The notes below the pieces were generated by a model that saw only the letters and a list, made by a program, of their open reading frames with translations, was not told where the DNA came from and made no database searches. The position numbers and the translations under genes are program-made. This document shows, in pieces, positions 1-6,876 of a stretch of DNA of 19,450 nt. Position 1 is the first letter of the stretch. The number at the start of each line of letters is the position of its first letter. Origin of the DNA: an uncultured Haemophilus sp. (GTDB lineage Bacteria; Pseudomonadota; Gammaproteobacteria; Enterobacterales; Pasteurellaceae); assembly GCA_959600045.1 (NCBI GenBank), contig CAUGKJ010000001.1, positions 1-19,450 on the forward strand, given 5' to 3'.

Positions 1-761
1 ACTAATTCCATCGCTTTCGTTGGTGCGGCGCGCTCACCAATTGCCACCGCTTCCGCTAATTCAATGTTTGCAGCGTAATCAGATTCCGTAGAGAAAATTA
101 CATCATCTTCACCGCTGTTTGCTAACACTTGGAATTCATGTGATGCACTACCACCGATAGAACCGGTATCCGCTTGTACGGCACGGAAATCTAAACCTAA
201 GCGATTGAAAATATTGCTATAAGTCTGGTACATCACATCATAAGTTTGTTGTAAGCTCGCATGATCCGCATGGAAAGAATACGCATCTTTCATGATAAAT
301 TCACGTGAACGCATAACACCGAAACGAGGACGCACTTCATCACGGAATTTGGTTTGAATTTGGTATAAATTGATTGGAAGTTGTTTGTATGATGACACTT
401 CGCGACGAACTAAATCGGTAATCACTTCTTCGTGTGTTGGACCTAATACAAAGTTACGGTTTCCGCGATCCTCAAAACGAAGTAATTCTGGACCATATTG
501 TTCCCAACGACCTGATTCTTCCCATAATTCTGCTGGTTGCACGACTGGCATTTTGATTTCAAGTGCACCGCTTTTATCCATTTCTTCACGAATGATTTTT
601 TCTACTTTACGAAGCACACGCCAGCCTGTTGGCATCCAGTTATAGAGACCAGAAGCAAGAGGACGAATCATCCCCGCACGAAGCATTAATTGATGGCTCA
701 CAATGGCCGCTTCAGCTGGGGTTTCTTTTAATGTTGAGAATAAATATTGACTTGTACGCAT
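1..761 (-). CDS. proS: Prolyl-tRNA synthetase, N-terminal part
   Basis: Charges tRNA-Pro with proline in the cytoplasm. Translation from the ATG at 761-759 begins [18 protein letters not shown] and continues through class II synthetase motifs typical of bacterial ProS: the region around [20 protein letters not shown], motif 2-like [17 protein letters not shown], and KDAYSFH. About 253 codons are present; the family is usually about 570 residues, so the C-terminal editing and anticodon-binding parts lie beyond the left edge. The start has AAGG eight bases upstream. A likely promoter lies at 805-833. It is transcribed in the same direction as the nlpD operon but is separated from it by a terminator. 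Identification is from recognised sequence similarity. Confidence 0.95.
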   Translation of the reverse strand, partial: MRTSQYLFSTLKETPAEAAIVSHQLMLRAGMIRPLASGLYNWMPTGWRVLRKVEKIIREEMDKSGALEIKMPVVQPAELWEESGRWEQYGPELLRFEDRGNRNFVLGPTHEEVITDLVRREVSSYKQLPINLYQIQTKFRDEVRPRFGVMRSREFIMKDAYSFHADHASLQQTYDVMYQTYSNIFNRLGLDFRAVQADTGSIGGSASHEFQVLANSGEDDVIFSTESDYAANIELAEAVAIGERAAPTKAMEL

Positions 762-770
762 TGAATTAAC

Positions 771-783
771 CTTAGATTCTAAG
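771..783. repeat. Short palindrome in proS 5' untranslated region
   Basis: CTTAGA-T-TCTAAG is a perfect inverted repeat with a one-base centre. On the minus strand its last bases lead into the AAGG ribosome-binding site of proS. The loop is too small for a full hairpin, so it is either a protein site or chance. Confidence 0.25.
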
Positions 784-804
784 CATTGAGAAAAAATTGG
801 TGAG

Positions 805-833
805 AGTATAACAAAAAGTGCGGTCATTTTTAA
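805..833 (-). promoter_or_regulatory. Probable proS promoter
   Basis: On the minus strand, TATACT (810-805, 5 of 6 to the -10 consensus) lies 17 bases after TTAAAA (833-828, 4 of 6 to the -35). The -35 falls in the loop and edge of the nlpD terminator hairpin, so the two signals share DNA. Confidence 0.5.
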
Positions 834-845
834 CCGCACTTTTTT
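813..845 (-). terminator. Inverted uptake-signal pair; terminator of nlpD operon
   Basis: AAAAAGTGCGGT (813-824) faces its complement ACCGCACTTTTT (833-844), each containing the 9-base Haemophilus uptake signal, with an eight-base loop. On the minus strand the hairpin comes 12 bases after the nlpD stop and ends in a T-run, so it fits an intrinsic terminator. Confidence 0.85.
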
Positions 846-856
846 CTGAGAAAAGA

Positions 857-2080
857 TTATCTTCTCGGTAAGTATCTAACTGGATCCACAGATTTACCTT
901 TATAACGGATCTCGAAGTGAAGTTTCACAGCATTGGTCCCTGTGCTACCCATTTTCGCAATCTCTTGGCCTGCTTTCACTTCTTGTTGATCGCTCACAAG
1001 GATCTTGTCGTTGTGTGCATAAGCACTTAAGAAATCATCGTTATGTTTGATGATGATTAAGTTACCGTAGCCACGTAACGCGTTACCCGCATACACAACA
1101 CGACCGTTCGCTGCGGCTTTAACTGCTTGGCCGCGAGAACCACTGATATCAACCCCTTTGTTACCACCATCGGTATTAGAGAAACCTTGGATCACGTTAC
1201 CTTGAGTTGGCCATTGCCATGCAATATTCGACGCAACTGGTGCCACAACATTCGCATTAACTGGTGTATTGTTTGTGGTTTCCACCTGCGTTGTGGTTGT
1301 AGCTGGTGTGCTAGGTGTATTGTTTGTGAAAACTGGTTTTGAAGGTTCACCGTTACCCACGCCTGATTTAATAGGACCAATTACCGTACCATCAGAACCA
1401 ATTTGAGTACCATTTGCTCCTGGTGTATAAGTCACTTCTGGCTCAGCAGGTGCCGCTGGTGCCGTAGTTTTCACTGGAACTGTTGTGGTGATTGTTTTGG
1501 TCGAACAATTTGAAATTTTTAATGTTTGGCCCACACTTAAACTGTAAGGCTCTTTCATATTGTTCATGCTCGCCAAATCTTTTACATCCATACCCGTTAA
1601 GTAAGCGATTAAGAACATGGTATCGCCTTTGTTGACTTTATAGGTATTTCCTTTGTATGAACCTTTTTGAATTTGGCTGTAATCCGGTGCATTGGTATTT
1701 GGATTACGCGGCACGTTGATTGCGCCAGAGCTAGTGCAATCAGAAACCGTTTTAGTTACTGTTTTAGTTTGTGGTTGAACCGGTGCAGGAGCCGGCGTTG
1801 GTTTAGGCTGTGCTGCAGCAGGTTGTTGAACCGGTTGATAAGTCGGTTGAAAACTTGGTTGTGGTGTTTGAGTTCCCGTTGGCACGCTATTGCCCATGGT
1901 ATTTGGCATCGTATTTTGTTGGATTTCTGGCTGCCATGTACCGCTCGAATTATTATCAACAGGCTGCATTACCCCTGGAGAAAGTGTGCCATCTACATTT
2001 TCAATTGGCGCAGGGCTATTTGAACTACAAGCCGTTAAAATAGCGATACTCACAGGGAGCAATAAAAACGATTTTTTCAT
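857..2080 (-). CDS. nlpD: Murein hydrolase activator NlpD (LppB-type lipoprotein)
   Basis: Outer-membrane lipoprotein that in Enterobacteria activates the amidase AmiC for splitting septal peptidoglycan. The 407 residues show a lipoprotein signal with lipobox LTAC (Cys18), a long Pro/Gln/Thr-rich linker (about 20-140), a LysM peptidoglycan-binding domain (about 146-190), a second Thr/Pro/Asn-rich linker (to about 285) and a LytM/M23 domain (about 290-405). The LytM site is degenerate: the first zinc ligand is Asn (N307) before D311, and the HxH position reads KLH (386-388). This matches the non-catalytic NlpD/EnvC class. AAGGAAGAA lies just before the ATG. It is the last gene of the truD operon, 23 bases after the small lipoprotein gene, whose product shares its N-terminal motif. 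Confidence 0.95.
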   Translation of the reverse strand: MKKSFLLLPVSIAILTACSSNSPAPIENVDGTLSPGVMQPVDNNSSGTWQPEIQQNTMPNTMGNSVPTGTQTPQPSFQPTYQPVQQPAAAQPKPTPAPAPVQPQTKTVTKTVSDCTSSGAINVPRNPNTNAPDYSQIQKGSYKGNTYKVNKGDTMFLIAYLTGMDVKDLASMNNMKEPYSLSVGQTLKISNCSTKTITTTVPVKTTAPAAPAEPEVTYTPGANGTQIGSDGTVIGPIKSGVGNGEPSKPVFTNNTPSTPATTTTQVETTNNTPVNANVVAPVASNIAWQWPTQGNVIQGFSNTDGGNKGVDISGSRGQAVKAAANGRVVYAGNALRGYGNLIIIKHNDDFLSAYAHNDKILVSDQQEVKAGQEIAKMGSTGTNAVKLHFEIRYKGKSVDPVRYLPRR

Positions 2081-2103
2081 TTATTCTTCCTTTAACATTA
2101 AAT

Positions 2104-2292
2104 TTATTTCATTTGATTTGGCATCGAATTCTTTTCAATTTCCGGCATAAAGCTACCACCGGCAACCGCTCCCGTTCCTTCTACGGGTTGCATAATACCA
2201 TTAGGTAATGCATCGGGATCTTGTTTTTGTGGTTCTCCCGTACACGCTGAAACCAGCAATGCACTAGAGATAATAAAGAGTAATTTATTCAT
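2104..2292 (-). CDS. Small lipoprotein resembling the N-terminus of NlpD
   Basis: A 62-residue predicted lipoprotein of unknown function. The signal peptide MNKLLFIISSALLVSAC has lipobox VSAC, giving a mature peptide of about 46 residues; Thr at +2 suggests outer-membrane sorting. The rest has no fold I recognise, but its end aligns with NlpD residues 36-62: G-I/V-MQPV, then PEI, N-x-MPN-x-M. I chose the ATG at 2292 rather than the in-frame ATG at 2304 because AGGA lies 11 bases before the former, while the upstream ATG overlaps that same AGGATG. It sits between yqaA (16 bases upstream) and nlpD (23 bases downstream), so it is probably cotranscribed. It may be a partial duplication of nlpD. 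Confidence 0.8.
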   Translation of the reverse strand: MNKLLFIISSALLVSACTGEPQKQDPDALPNGIMQPVEGTGAVAGGSFMPEIEKNSMPNQMK

Positions 2293-2308
2293 AAAAAAGG
2301 TCATCCTG

Positions 2309-2884
2309 TTATTTTAAAATAATATAAATAATCACGGCTAAAGCCACTACGCTCCAACCAATGACTTCAATGGATTTACGTAATTTCGCGGCGAATTTTT
2401 CTCCGCCCCATGCGGCGAGTTTTGCCACTAAAATAAAACGAGCAAAACGCGACACAAACGCGGTAATCACAAAGGGGATAAACGCCATTTGCATCACGCC
2501 TGCACAAATGGTGAAGACTTTATAAGGGATTGGGCTAAAACCAGCGACAAAGACCACTAACACGCCCCATTCTTTAAACCACGCCATAGCTTGTTCCCAA
2601 GCAGCTTGGTAGCCCCATTGTTGAATATAACCTTGAACCCAATCAAAGGCATAGTAACCAATAGCATAACCAATCATTCCACCGACAACAGAAGCGACCG
2701 CCGTATAAAGTGCAAAACGAAACGCACTTTTCGGCTTTGACATTGACATTGGAATCAACATCACATCGGGTGGAATTGGAAAGAAAATGGCCTCAATAAA
2801 ACTCACAAAGGATAGCCAAAACACAGCAAAGCGATGTTTGGACCATTGCATCGTTTTATCGTACATCGCACCAAAAATATTCAT
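2309..2884 (-). CDS. yqaA: YqaA-type membrane protein, SNARE-associated/DedA (VTT) family
   Basis: Inner-membrane protein of 191 residues in the VTT/DedA superfamily, whose characterised members move or flip lipids; the role of YqaA itself is not established. Visible features are the helix around WLSFVSFIEAIFFPIPPDVM (about 24-42), with the Pro-rich re-entrant motif FPIPPDV, a Gly-rich helix (about 60-80), the second conserved motif GFSPIPYKVFTICAGV (about 115-130), and hydrophobic helices to the C-terminus. AAAGGA lies nine bases before the ATG. It follows surE after 52 bases and precedes the small lipoprotein gene. Family membership is secure; the gene symbol is by resemblance. Confidence 0.85.
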   Translation of the reverse strand: MNIFGAMYDKTMQWSKHRFAVFWLSFVSFIEAIFFPIPPDVMLIPMSMSKPKSAFRFALYTAVASVVGGMIGYAIGYYAFDWVQGYIQQWGYQAAWEQAMAWFKEWGVLVVFVAGFSPIPYKVFTICAGVMQMAFIPFVITAFVSRFARFILVAKLAAWGGEKFAAKLRKSIEVIGWSVVALAVIIYIILK

Positions 2885-2936
2885 TCACTTATCCTTTATG
2901 GGTTCAACAGGAGAAAATTCGTTTCAAAACGGCACA

Positions 2937-3677
2937 TTATTCACTTTCCAGCCAATCTTGTAAAGCAGCAATTGACTGATGAGCCGTAAGATCTGCTTGA
3001 ATTGGCGTAATGGAAACATACCCATTTTTTACCGCATGGAAATCTGTGCCTTCACCATCATATTCCGGCAAGCCTGACGGACCAATCCAATAGATATTTT
3101 CGCCACGAGGATCTTCTTGTTTAATCACTTCAGCTGCAGATGTGCGATAGCCTAAATGACACACCTTAATGCCTTTGAGTTCTTCGTAAGGTAAATCTGG
3201 CACATTAATATTGATCACTTCGCGTTTATTCAATAATTGAGGATGTAATTTAGGGACCAAATCACACACCACGCGAGCCGCTGTTTCATAATGCAGACGA
3301 CCATCTAAAGAGACGGCAATGGCTGGCAATCCTAAATGGCGACCTTCTAATGCAGCGGCCAAAGTACCGGAATAAATCGTATCATCTCCCATATTACAAC
3401 CCGCATTAATACCCGATACGACAAGATCGACTTGTCCAGATAAAAAACCGTTTAATGCCAAATGCACACAATCAGCCGGTGTGCCATTCACGCAATAATC
3501 ACCACTGTCTAAATGACGCGGGCGAAGTGGCTCAACAAGCGTTAATGCGCTTGATGCTGCGCTGCGATTACGATCGGGCGCTACAATCACCACATCGGCA
3601 ATTTTTCGTAATTCTTTTGCTAAAACTTGAATCCCTTCGGCGTGAAAACCGTCATCATTGCTGACTAAAATTCGCAT
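2937..3677 (-). CDS. surE: 5'/3'-nucleotidase SurE
   Basis: Metal-dependent cytoplasmic phosphatase acting on nucleoside 5'- and 3'-monophosphates and in some species short polyphosphate. The 246 residues begin [16 protein letters not shown], giving the metal-binding D8 and D9; S39 lies in [11 protein letters not shown] and N91 in [13 protein letters not shown], all positions expected for SurE. Length is normal. The start is tightly coupled to truD: stop and start overlap as TAATG, and the ribosome-binding site AAGGAAG lies inside the last codons of truD. In Enterobacteria surE also sits between truD and nlpD (with pcm), so the neighbourhood is partly conserved. Confidence 0.97.
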   Translation of the reverse strand: MRILVSNDDGFHAEGIQVLAKELRKIADVVIVAPDRNRSAASSALTLVEPLRPRHLDSGDYCVNGTPADCVHLALNGFLSGQVDLVVSGINAGCNMGDDTIYSGTLAAALEGRHLGLPAIAVSLDGRLHYETAARVVCDLVPKLHPQLLNKREVININVPDLPYEELKGIKVCHLGYRTSAAEVIKQEDPRGENIYWIGPSGLPEYDGEGTDFHAVKNGYVSITPIQADLTAHQSIAALQDWLESE

Positions 3678-4699
3678 TATTCTTCTTCCTTAATATTCAC
3701 TAACTCTCGCACCAATGCAGTGGCATAACTCCCTGCCGGCAAATAAAATGAGAGCTTCAATCCTTCTTCAACAAACGTCCAATGGAAATCTTTTGCCTGC
3801 ATTAATAAAGGGCGGCGAGTGGCTTTCATTCTTTCTTGTTTCATTAATTCTTGGAAAACCTGATGTTCCAAAACCACTTGATTTTCGACCGCACTTGCGG
3901 ATAAATTTTCTTCTCCAATTAAAGGCGCGGTGAGCAAAATATCTTGCTCGTTCAAACGTTGCTGTAAAACCGCTAAATCTTCATTTTCATCAGCCTTAAA
4001 CCAACTGTGCGATCCGTTTAATTGCACAATATCGTCTCTTAGAACCTGATCTGCCACATTTTGTTCAATTCGTTCTGCTACAACTAAATTAAAAATTTCA
4101 CTGCGAGCCGCTGAAAGGTAAAAACTGCGTTTTTTACGATCTTTGACCTTAATCTCCCCTTTCGCCCAACGAATCGCTTGAGTCAGATTATGACCATCTC
4201 GACCAAAACGTTGTTCAGTGAAGTAGTTAGGAAAACCATATTTCGCCACAAAATTTAAGCGCTCATTTAATTCATCACTTTCTTTTGCGCCACGCAATAA
4301 AATCTCAAAAGCATTTCCTTGAAGACTACCCGTGCGAATTTTACGATTGTGGCGAGTCACTTCTAAAATCTCGACGCCTTCCAATTGAAATTGACTAAAA
4401 TCAGGCGTTTCTTTCCCTGGCATTTGTAAACAAAACCATTGTTCTGTAATACCATGACGATCTTTCAAACCGGCATAACCCATATTTCGATCAGAAATAC
4501 CCGCAAACTTGGCAAGTTTTTCGCCCACAAACAATGTATTACAATCCGTTTTGCGGATTTTTATCGCCACAAATTCGCCTTCACCTGACATTTCATAGCC
4601 CAGATCTTCTTTAACAATAAAATCAGCGAACTCCTGCTTTAAAAGTGCGGTTGTTTTTGGCGGTGTTTTTAAGGTGAAATAAGGGAGATGTTTGACCAT
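3677..4699 (-). CDS. truD: tRNA pseudouridine(13) synthase TruD
   Basis: Makes pseudouridine at position 13 of tRNA-Glu. The frame is open back to 4834, but I place the start at 4699 ([10 protein letters not shown]). From there the catalytic Asp of [10 protein letters not shown] is residue 80, as in E. coli TruD, the protein is a normal 340 residues, and the extra 45 codons cover a promoter and a hairpin. The N-terminal part [13 protein letters not shown], the KDRHG catalytic loop and [14 protein letters not shown] (about 160) are typical. The ribosome-binding site is weak (an AACGA just before an A-run). Its 3' end overlaps surE by one base. It contains two uptake signals and is first in a five-gene operon. 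Confidence 0.95.
   Translation of the reverse strand: MVKHLPYFTLKTPPKTTALLKQEFADFIVKEDLGYEMSGEGEFVAIKIRKTDCNTLFVGEKLAKFAGISDRNMGYAGLKDRHGITEQWFCLQMPGKETPDFSQFQLEGVEILEVTRHNRKIRTGSLQGNAFEILLRGAKESDELNERLNFVAKYGFPNYFTEQRFGRDGHNLTQAIRWAKGEIKVKDRKKRSFYLSAARSEIFNLVVAERIEQNVADQVLRDDIVQLNGSHSWFKADENEDLAVLQQRLNEQDILLTAPLIGEENLSASAVENQVVLEHQVFQELMKQERMKATRRPLLMQAKDFHWTFVEEGLKLSFYLPAGSYATALVRELVNIKEEE
3888..3896 (-). repeat. DNA uptake signal in truD
   Basis: AAGTGCGGT on the minus strand, read in truD as part of the codons for SAV. Confidence 0.85.
4643..4651 (+). repeat. DNA uptake signal in truD
   Basis: AAGTGCGGT on the plus strand, read in truD (minus) as part of the codons for TALL. Confidence 0.85.
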
Positions 4700-4711
4700 T
4701 TTTTTCGTTCT

Positions 4712-4764
4712 AAAATAAGAAAGCCCAACTTTTTCGCTGCAATAAATAGCGTGATCAGCTGGGC
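4712..4764 (-). terminator. Terminator-like hairpin in the truD leader (attenuator or small-RNA end)
   Basis: On the minus strand GCCCAGCT (4764-4757) pairs over eight bases with AGTTGGGC (4730-4723), one pair being G-U. Inside is a second stem, CGCT (4751-4748) with AGCG (4738-4735), closing a nine-base loop. The T-rich tract TTTCTTATTTT (4722-4712) follows at once. This has the form of an intrinsic terminator reading towards truD, yet it lies upstream of the truD start and downstream of a good promoter. That suggests attenuation, or the end of a separate RNA of about 75 nt. Confidence 0.55.
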
Positions 4765-4791
4765 ATGTTAAACACAATTTATTCGCGCAGA

Positions 4792-4820
4792 ATTTTAACC
4801 TTTCCTCCCCGTCAAGGCAA
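4792..4820 (-). promoter_or_regulatory. Probable promoter of the truD-surE-yqaA-nlpD operon
   Basis: On the minus strand TTGCCT (4820-4815, 4 of 6) is followed after exactly 17 bases by TAAAAT (4797-4792, 5 of 6). The bases after the -10 (TCTGCGCG) form a GC-rich discriminator, as in promoters under stringent control. Predicted start is near 4785, giving a leader of about 86 nt before truD. Confidence 0.55.
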
Positions 4821-4843
4821 ACTGAAATGAGCATAAATTTTTA

Positions 4844-4872
4844 GCGACATTTTCATCTTTATCCCCTACAAT
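4844..4872 (+). promoter_or_regulatory. Probable rraB promoter
   Basis: GCGACA (4844-4849, 4 of 6) lies 17 bases before TACAAT (4867-4872, 5 of 6). It is back to back with the truD promoter, the two -35 elements being 23 bases apart. Confidence 0.45.
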
Positions 4873-4873
4873 G

Positions 4874-4882
4874 ACCGCACTT
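4874..4882 (-). repeat. DNA uptake signal in rraB leader
   Basis: ACCGCACTT on the plus strand, a single intergenic copy without an inverted partner. It falls at the predicted rraB transcription start. Confidence 0.85.
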
Positions 4883-4904
4883 TTTCTGACAAAAGGAATG
4901 CCTT

Positions 4905-5333
4905 ATGACGAACTTTAACGAACTCCAAGAAGAAACTCGTGAAATCATTACGGATTTATTAAATGACGGCAGCGATCCGGATGCCCTTTATATTATCGAA
5001 CATCACATCGCTCATTATGATTTTGATACATTAGAAAAAATTGCTGTGGATGCTTTCAAAGCAGGCTATGAAGTGTCAGAAGCGGAAGAATTTGAAGATG
5101 AAAGTGGCAAGGTCATTTTCTGCTTTGACATCATCAGTGAAGTAGAATTAAAGCCCGAAATTATCGATGCACAACAAAAAGAAATTTTACCATTAGTGGA
5201 AAAATACAAAGGCATTTATGATGGCTGGGGCACGTATTTTGAAGATCCGAATGCCGAGGACGATGAATACGGCGATGACGGCGAATTTTTTGACGATGAA
5301 GATGTCGAAGACGACAACGAACGTTTACATTAA
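4905..5333 (+). CDS. rraB: Regulator of ribonuclease E activity B
   Basis: RraB binds the C-terminal scaffold of RNase E and lowers its activity, changing which mRNAs decay. The 142 residues carry the family features: [23 protein letters not shown] (about 12-34), the AFKAGYEV segment, [20 protein letters not shown] (about 100-120) and a strongly acidic tail rich in Asp and Glu. Length matches E. coli RraB closely. AAAGGA lies eight bases before the ATG. It is divergent from truD and ends in its own hairpin terminator, so it is probably a single-gene unit. Confidence 0.95.
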   Translation: MTNFNELQEETREIITDLLNDGSDPDALYIIEHHIAHYDFDTLEKIAVDAFKAGYEVSEAEEFEDESGKVIFCFDIISEVELKPEIIDAQQKEILPLVEKYKGIYDGWGTYFEDPNAEDDEYGDDGEFFDDEDVEDDNERLH

Positions 5334-5341
5334 TAATAACA

Positions 5342-5370
5342 AAGGGCGTATTAAACCGCCCTTAATTTTT
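5342..5370 (+). terminator. Intrinsic terminator of rraB
   Basis: AAGGGCG (5342-5348) pairs with CGCCCTT (5357-5363) across an eight-base loop, followed by AATTTTT. It starts eight bases after the rraB stop. Confidence 0.8.
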
Positions 5371-5395
5371 ATCTTACCCAAATAGGAATGAAACA

Positions 5396-6109
5396 ATGAA
5401 ACTCAAAACGCTTTCTTTAGCATTACTTGCCTTGCCTATCGCTTCTTTTGCAACAGAACCCGTATTTCATCAGTCAACGGATGTCAGCTTTAGTGTTGAA
5501 GCAGAAAAAGAAGTAGAACGTGATTTATTACAAATCTCCCTTTTTTACCAAGCGGAAGGCAATGATTTATCCGCACTCAATAAAACCATGGCAGAAAAAA
5601 TGAATAAAGCCATTGAGTTAGCAAAAGCACAAAGTGCGGTTGAAATTAAGGACAATTCTCGTAATACCTGGATTCGCTATGATAATAAAGGCAAACAACA
5701 AGGCTGGATTGCGCGTGCAGAATTAACCTTAGAAAGTAAAGATTCTCAAGCGTTATCAACAGTAGTGCATGAATTAGATGGCGTATTAGCCATTGATCGC
5801 GTAAGTGCGTCTGTTTCACGTGAGAAATTAAATAGCTTAGAAAAAGAATTAACCAAAGAAGCTTTAGCGAAAGTTAAAGATAAAGCCTTATTAATTCAAG
5901 AATCTTTGCAAATGAAAGGTTATCACACACAAAGCCTAGACGTGTCTTCTGCCAATGATTCAGCGAATGATTTCCGCCCTTATGCTGCAGGGGCAATGAT
6001 GGCAAAAAGTTTCTCTTACTCGGATGAAAAAGATGAAACTTACACTCAAAGTGGCAAAGAGAAAATTAAAGTCAGTGTGAATGCGCGAATTGCATTGCTT
6101 AAAGAATAA
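5396..6109 (+). CDS. Periplasmic SIMPL-domain (DUF541, YggE-like) protein
   Basis: A 237-residue exported protein of the SIMPL/DUF541 family. E. coli YggE of this family is linked to lower oxidative stress, but the molecular role is unknown. The N-terminus MKLKTLSLALLALPIASFA is a classical signal peptide with cleavage expected after residue 19. The mature part begins with the family-type strand TDVSFSVEAEKEVERDLLQISL, a helix with Lys/Ala repeats (about 60-80) and a C-terminal strand KIKVSVNARIALL. AGGAATGA precedes the ATG. No separate promoter is evident in the 25 bases after the rraB terminator, so it may depend on read-through. slyD follows after 44 bases. Confidence 0.85.
   Translation: MKLKTLSLALLALPIASFATEPVFHQSTDVSFSVEAEKEVERDLLQISLFYQAEGNDLSALNKTMAEKMNKAIELAKAQSAVEIKDNSRNTWIRYDNKGKQQGWIARAELTLESKDSQALSTVVHELDGVLAIDRVSASVSREKLNSLEKELTKEALAKVKDKALLIQESLQMKGYHTQSLDVSSANDSANDFRPYAAGAMMAKSFSYSDEKDETYTQSGKEKIKVSVNARIALLKE
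5632..5640 (+). repeat. DNA uptake signal in the SIMPL gene
   Basis: AAGTGCGGT, read in frame as part of the codons for QSAV. Confidence 0.85.
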
Positions 6110-6153
6110 TTTTCTATACAATGAACAACGATTTTTTTAATAAGGAAAACAAT

Positions 6154-6798
6154 ATGAAAGTAGCAAAAAATACGGTTGTGAGTATCGCTTACCAAGTACG
6201 TACTCAAGACGGTGTATTAGTTGATGAAGCACCTGCAAATCAACCATTAGAATATTTACAAGGCCACAATAACTTAATCATTGGTCTTGAAAATGCCTTA
6301 GAAGGTAAAGAAGTTGGCGACAAATTTGAAGTGCGTGTTCAACCTGAAGAAGGCTACGGCGAATACAATGAAAACATGGTTCAACGTGTACCAAAAGAGG
6401 TATTCCAAGGCGTTGATGAAGTGGTGGTTGGTATGCGTTTCTTAGCAGATACAGACATCGGTCCAGTTCCTGTTGTGATCACTGAAGTGGATGGCGATGA
6501 AGTAGTGGTTGATGGTAACCATATGTTAGCGGGTCAAGAATTACACTTCACTGTTGAAGTTGTTGGTACTCGTGAAGCAACATTAGAAGAAATTGCTCAC
6601 GGTCACGTACATGGTGAACACGATCATCACCATCATCACGATGATGAAGGTGGTCACGGCTGCGGTTGTGGTGGTCACGTTCATCACCACCTTGCCAATG
6701 ATCACGATCATGGGCACGGCGGTTGCTGTGGCGGTGGTCATAAACACGATCATGATCACGGACACGGTCATGGCGGCTGTGGTTGCGGCGGTCACTAA
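6154..6798 (+). CDS. slyD: FKBP-type peptidyl-prolyl isomerase SlyD
   Basis: Cytoplasmic proline isomerase and chaperone that also binds nickel and helps hydrogenase maturation in E. coli. I start at 6154 (MKVAKNTVVSIAYQV), which matches the family N-terminus and has AAGGAAAA five bases upstream; the in-frame ATG at 6121 has no such site. FKBP core is at about 1-70 and 120-150, with the inserted chaperone flap (IF domain) between, including NENMVQRVPKEVF and the MRFLADTDIGPVPVVI stretch. From about residue 148 the protein becomes a tail dominated by His, Gly, Asp and Cys, including a run of five His and CGCGG, CCGGG and CGCGG clusters: a metal-binding tail. The gene faces hslU across a shared terminator. 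Confidence 0.96.
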   Translation: MKVAKNTVVSIAYQVRTQDGVLVDEAPANQPLEYLQGHNNLIIGLENALEGKEVGDKFEVRVQPEEGYGEYNENMVQRVPKEVFQGVDEVVVGMRFLADTDIGPVPVVITEVDGDEVVVDGNHMLAGQELHFTVEVVGTREATLEEIAHGHVHGEHDHHHHHDDEGGHGCGCGGHVHHHLANDHDHGHGGCCGGGHKHDHDHGHGHGGCGCGGH

Positions 6799-6827
6799 TC
6801 TTAATCTAGAGATAAAACTAGAGACAA

Positions 6828-6859
6828 AAAAAGTGCGGTTAAAAATAACCGCACTTTTT
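6828..6859. terminator. Bidirectional terminator from an inverted uptake-signal pair
   Basis: AAAAAGTGCGGTTA (6828-6841) pairs perfectly with TAACCGCACTTTTT (6846-6859), a 14-bp stem with loop AAAA. It lies between the convergent ends of slyD and hslU and has A/T runs on both sides, so it can stop transcription from both. Confidence 0.88.
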
Positions 6860-6876
6860 CTTTATCTAAACTTTCA

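Noticed and set aside
1127..2150. Several frames opposite nlpD
   Set aside because: Shadows of the Gln/Pro/Thr-rich linker codons, with no recognisable product.
4700..4834. N-terminal 45-codon extension of TruD
   Set aside because: Start at 4699 puts the catalytic Asp at residue 80 as in E. coli; the extension overlaps a promoter and hairpin and has no family resemblance.
6121..6153. N-terminal 11-codon extension of SlyD
   Set aside because: The ribosome-binding site AAGGAAAA lies inside it and serves the ATG at 6154, which matches the family start.
6470..6490. TTGTGATCACTGAA inside slyD as a CRP site
   Set aside because: Within conserved coding sequence, with the half-sites abutting instead of six bases apart.
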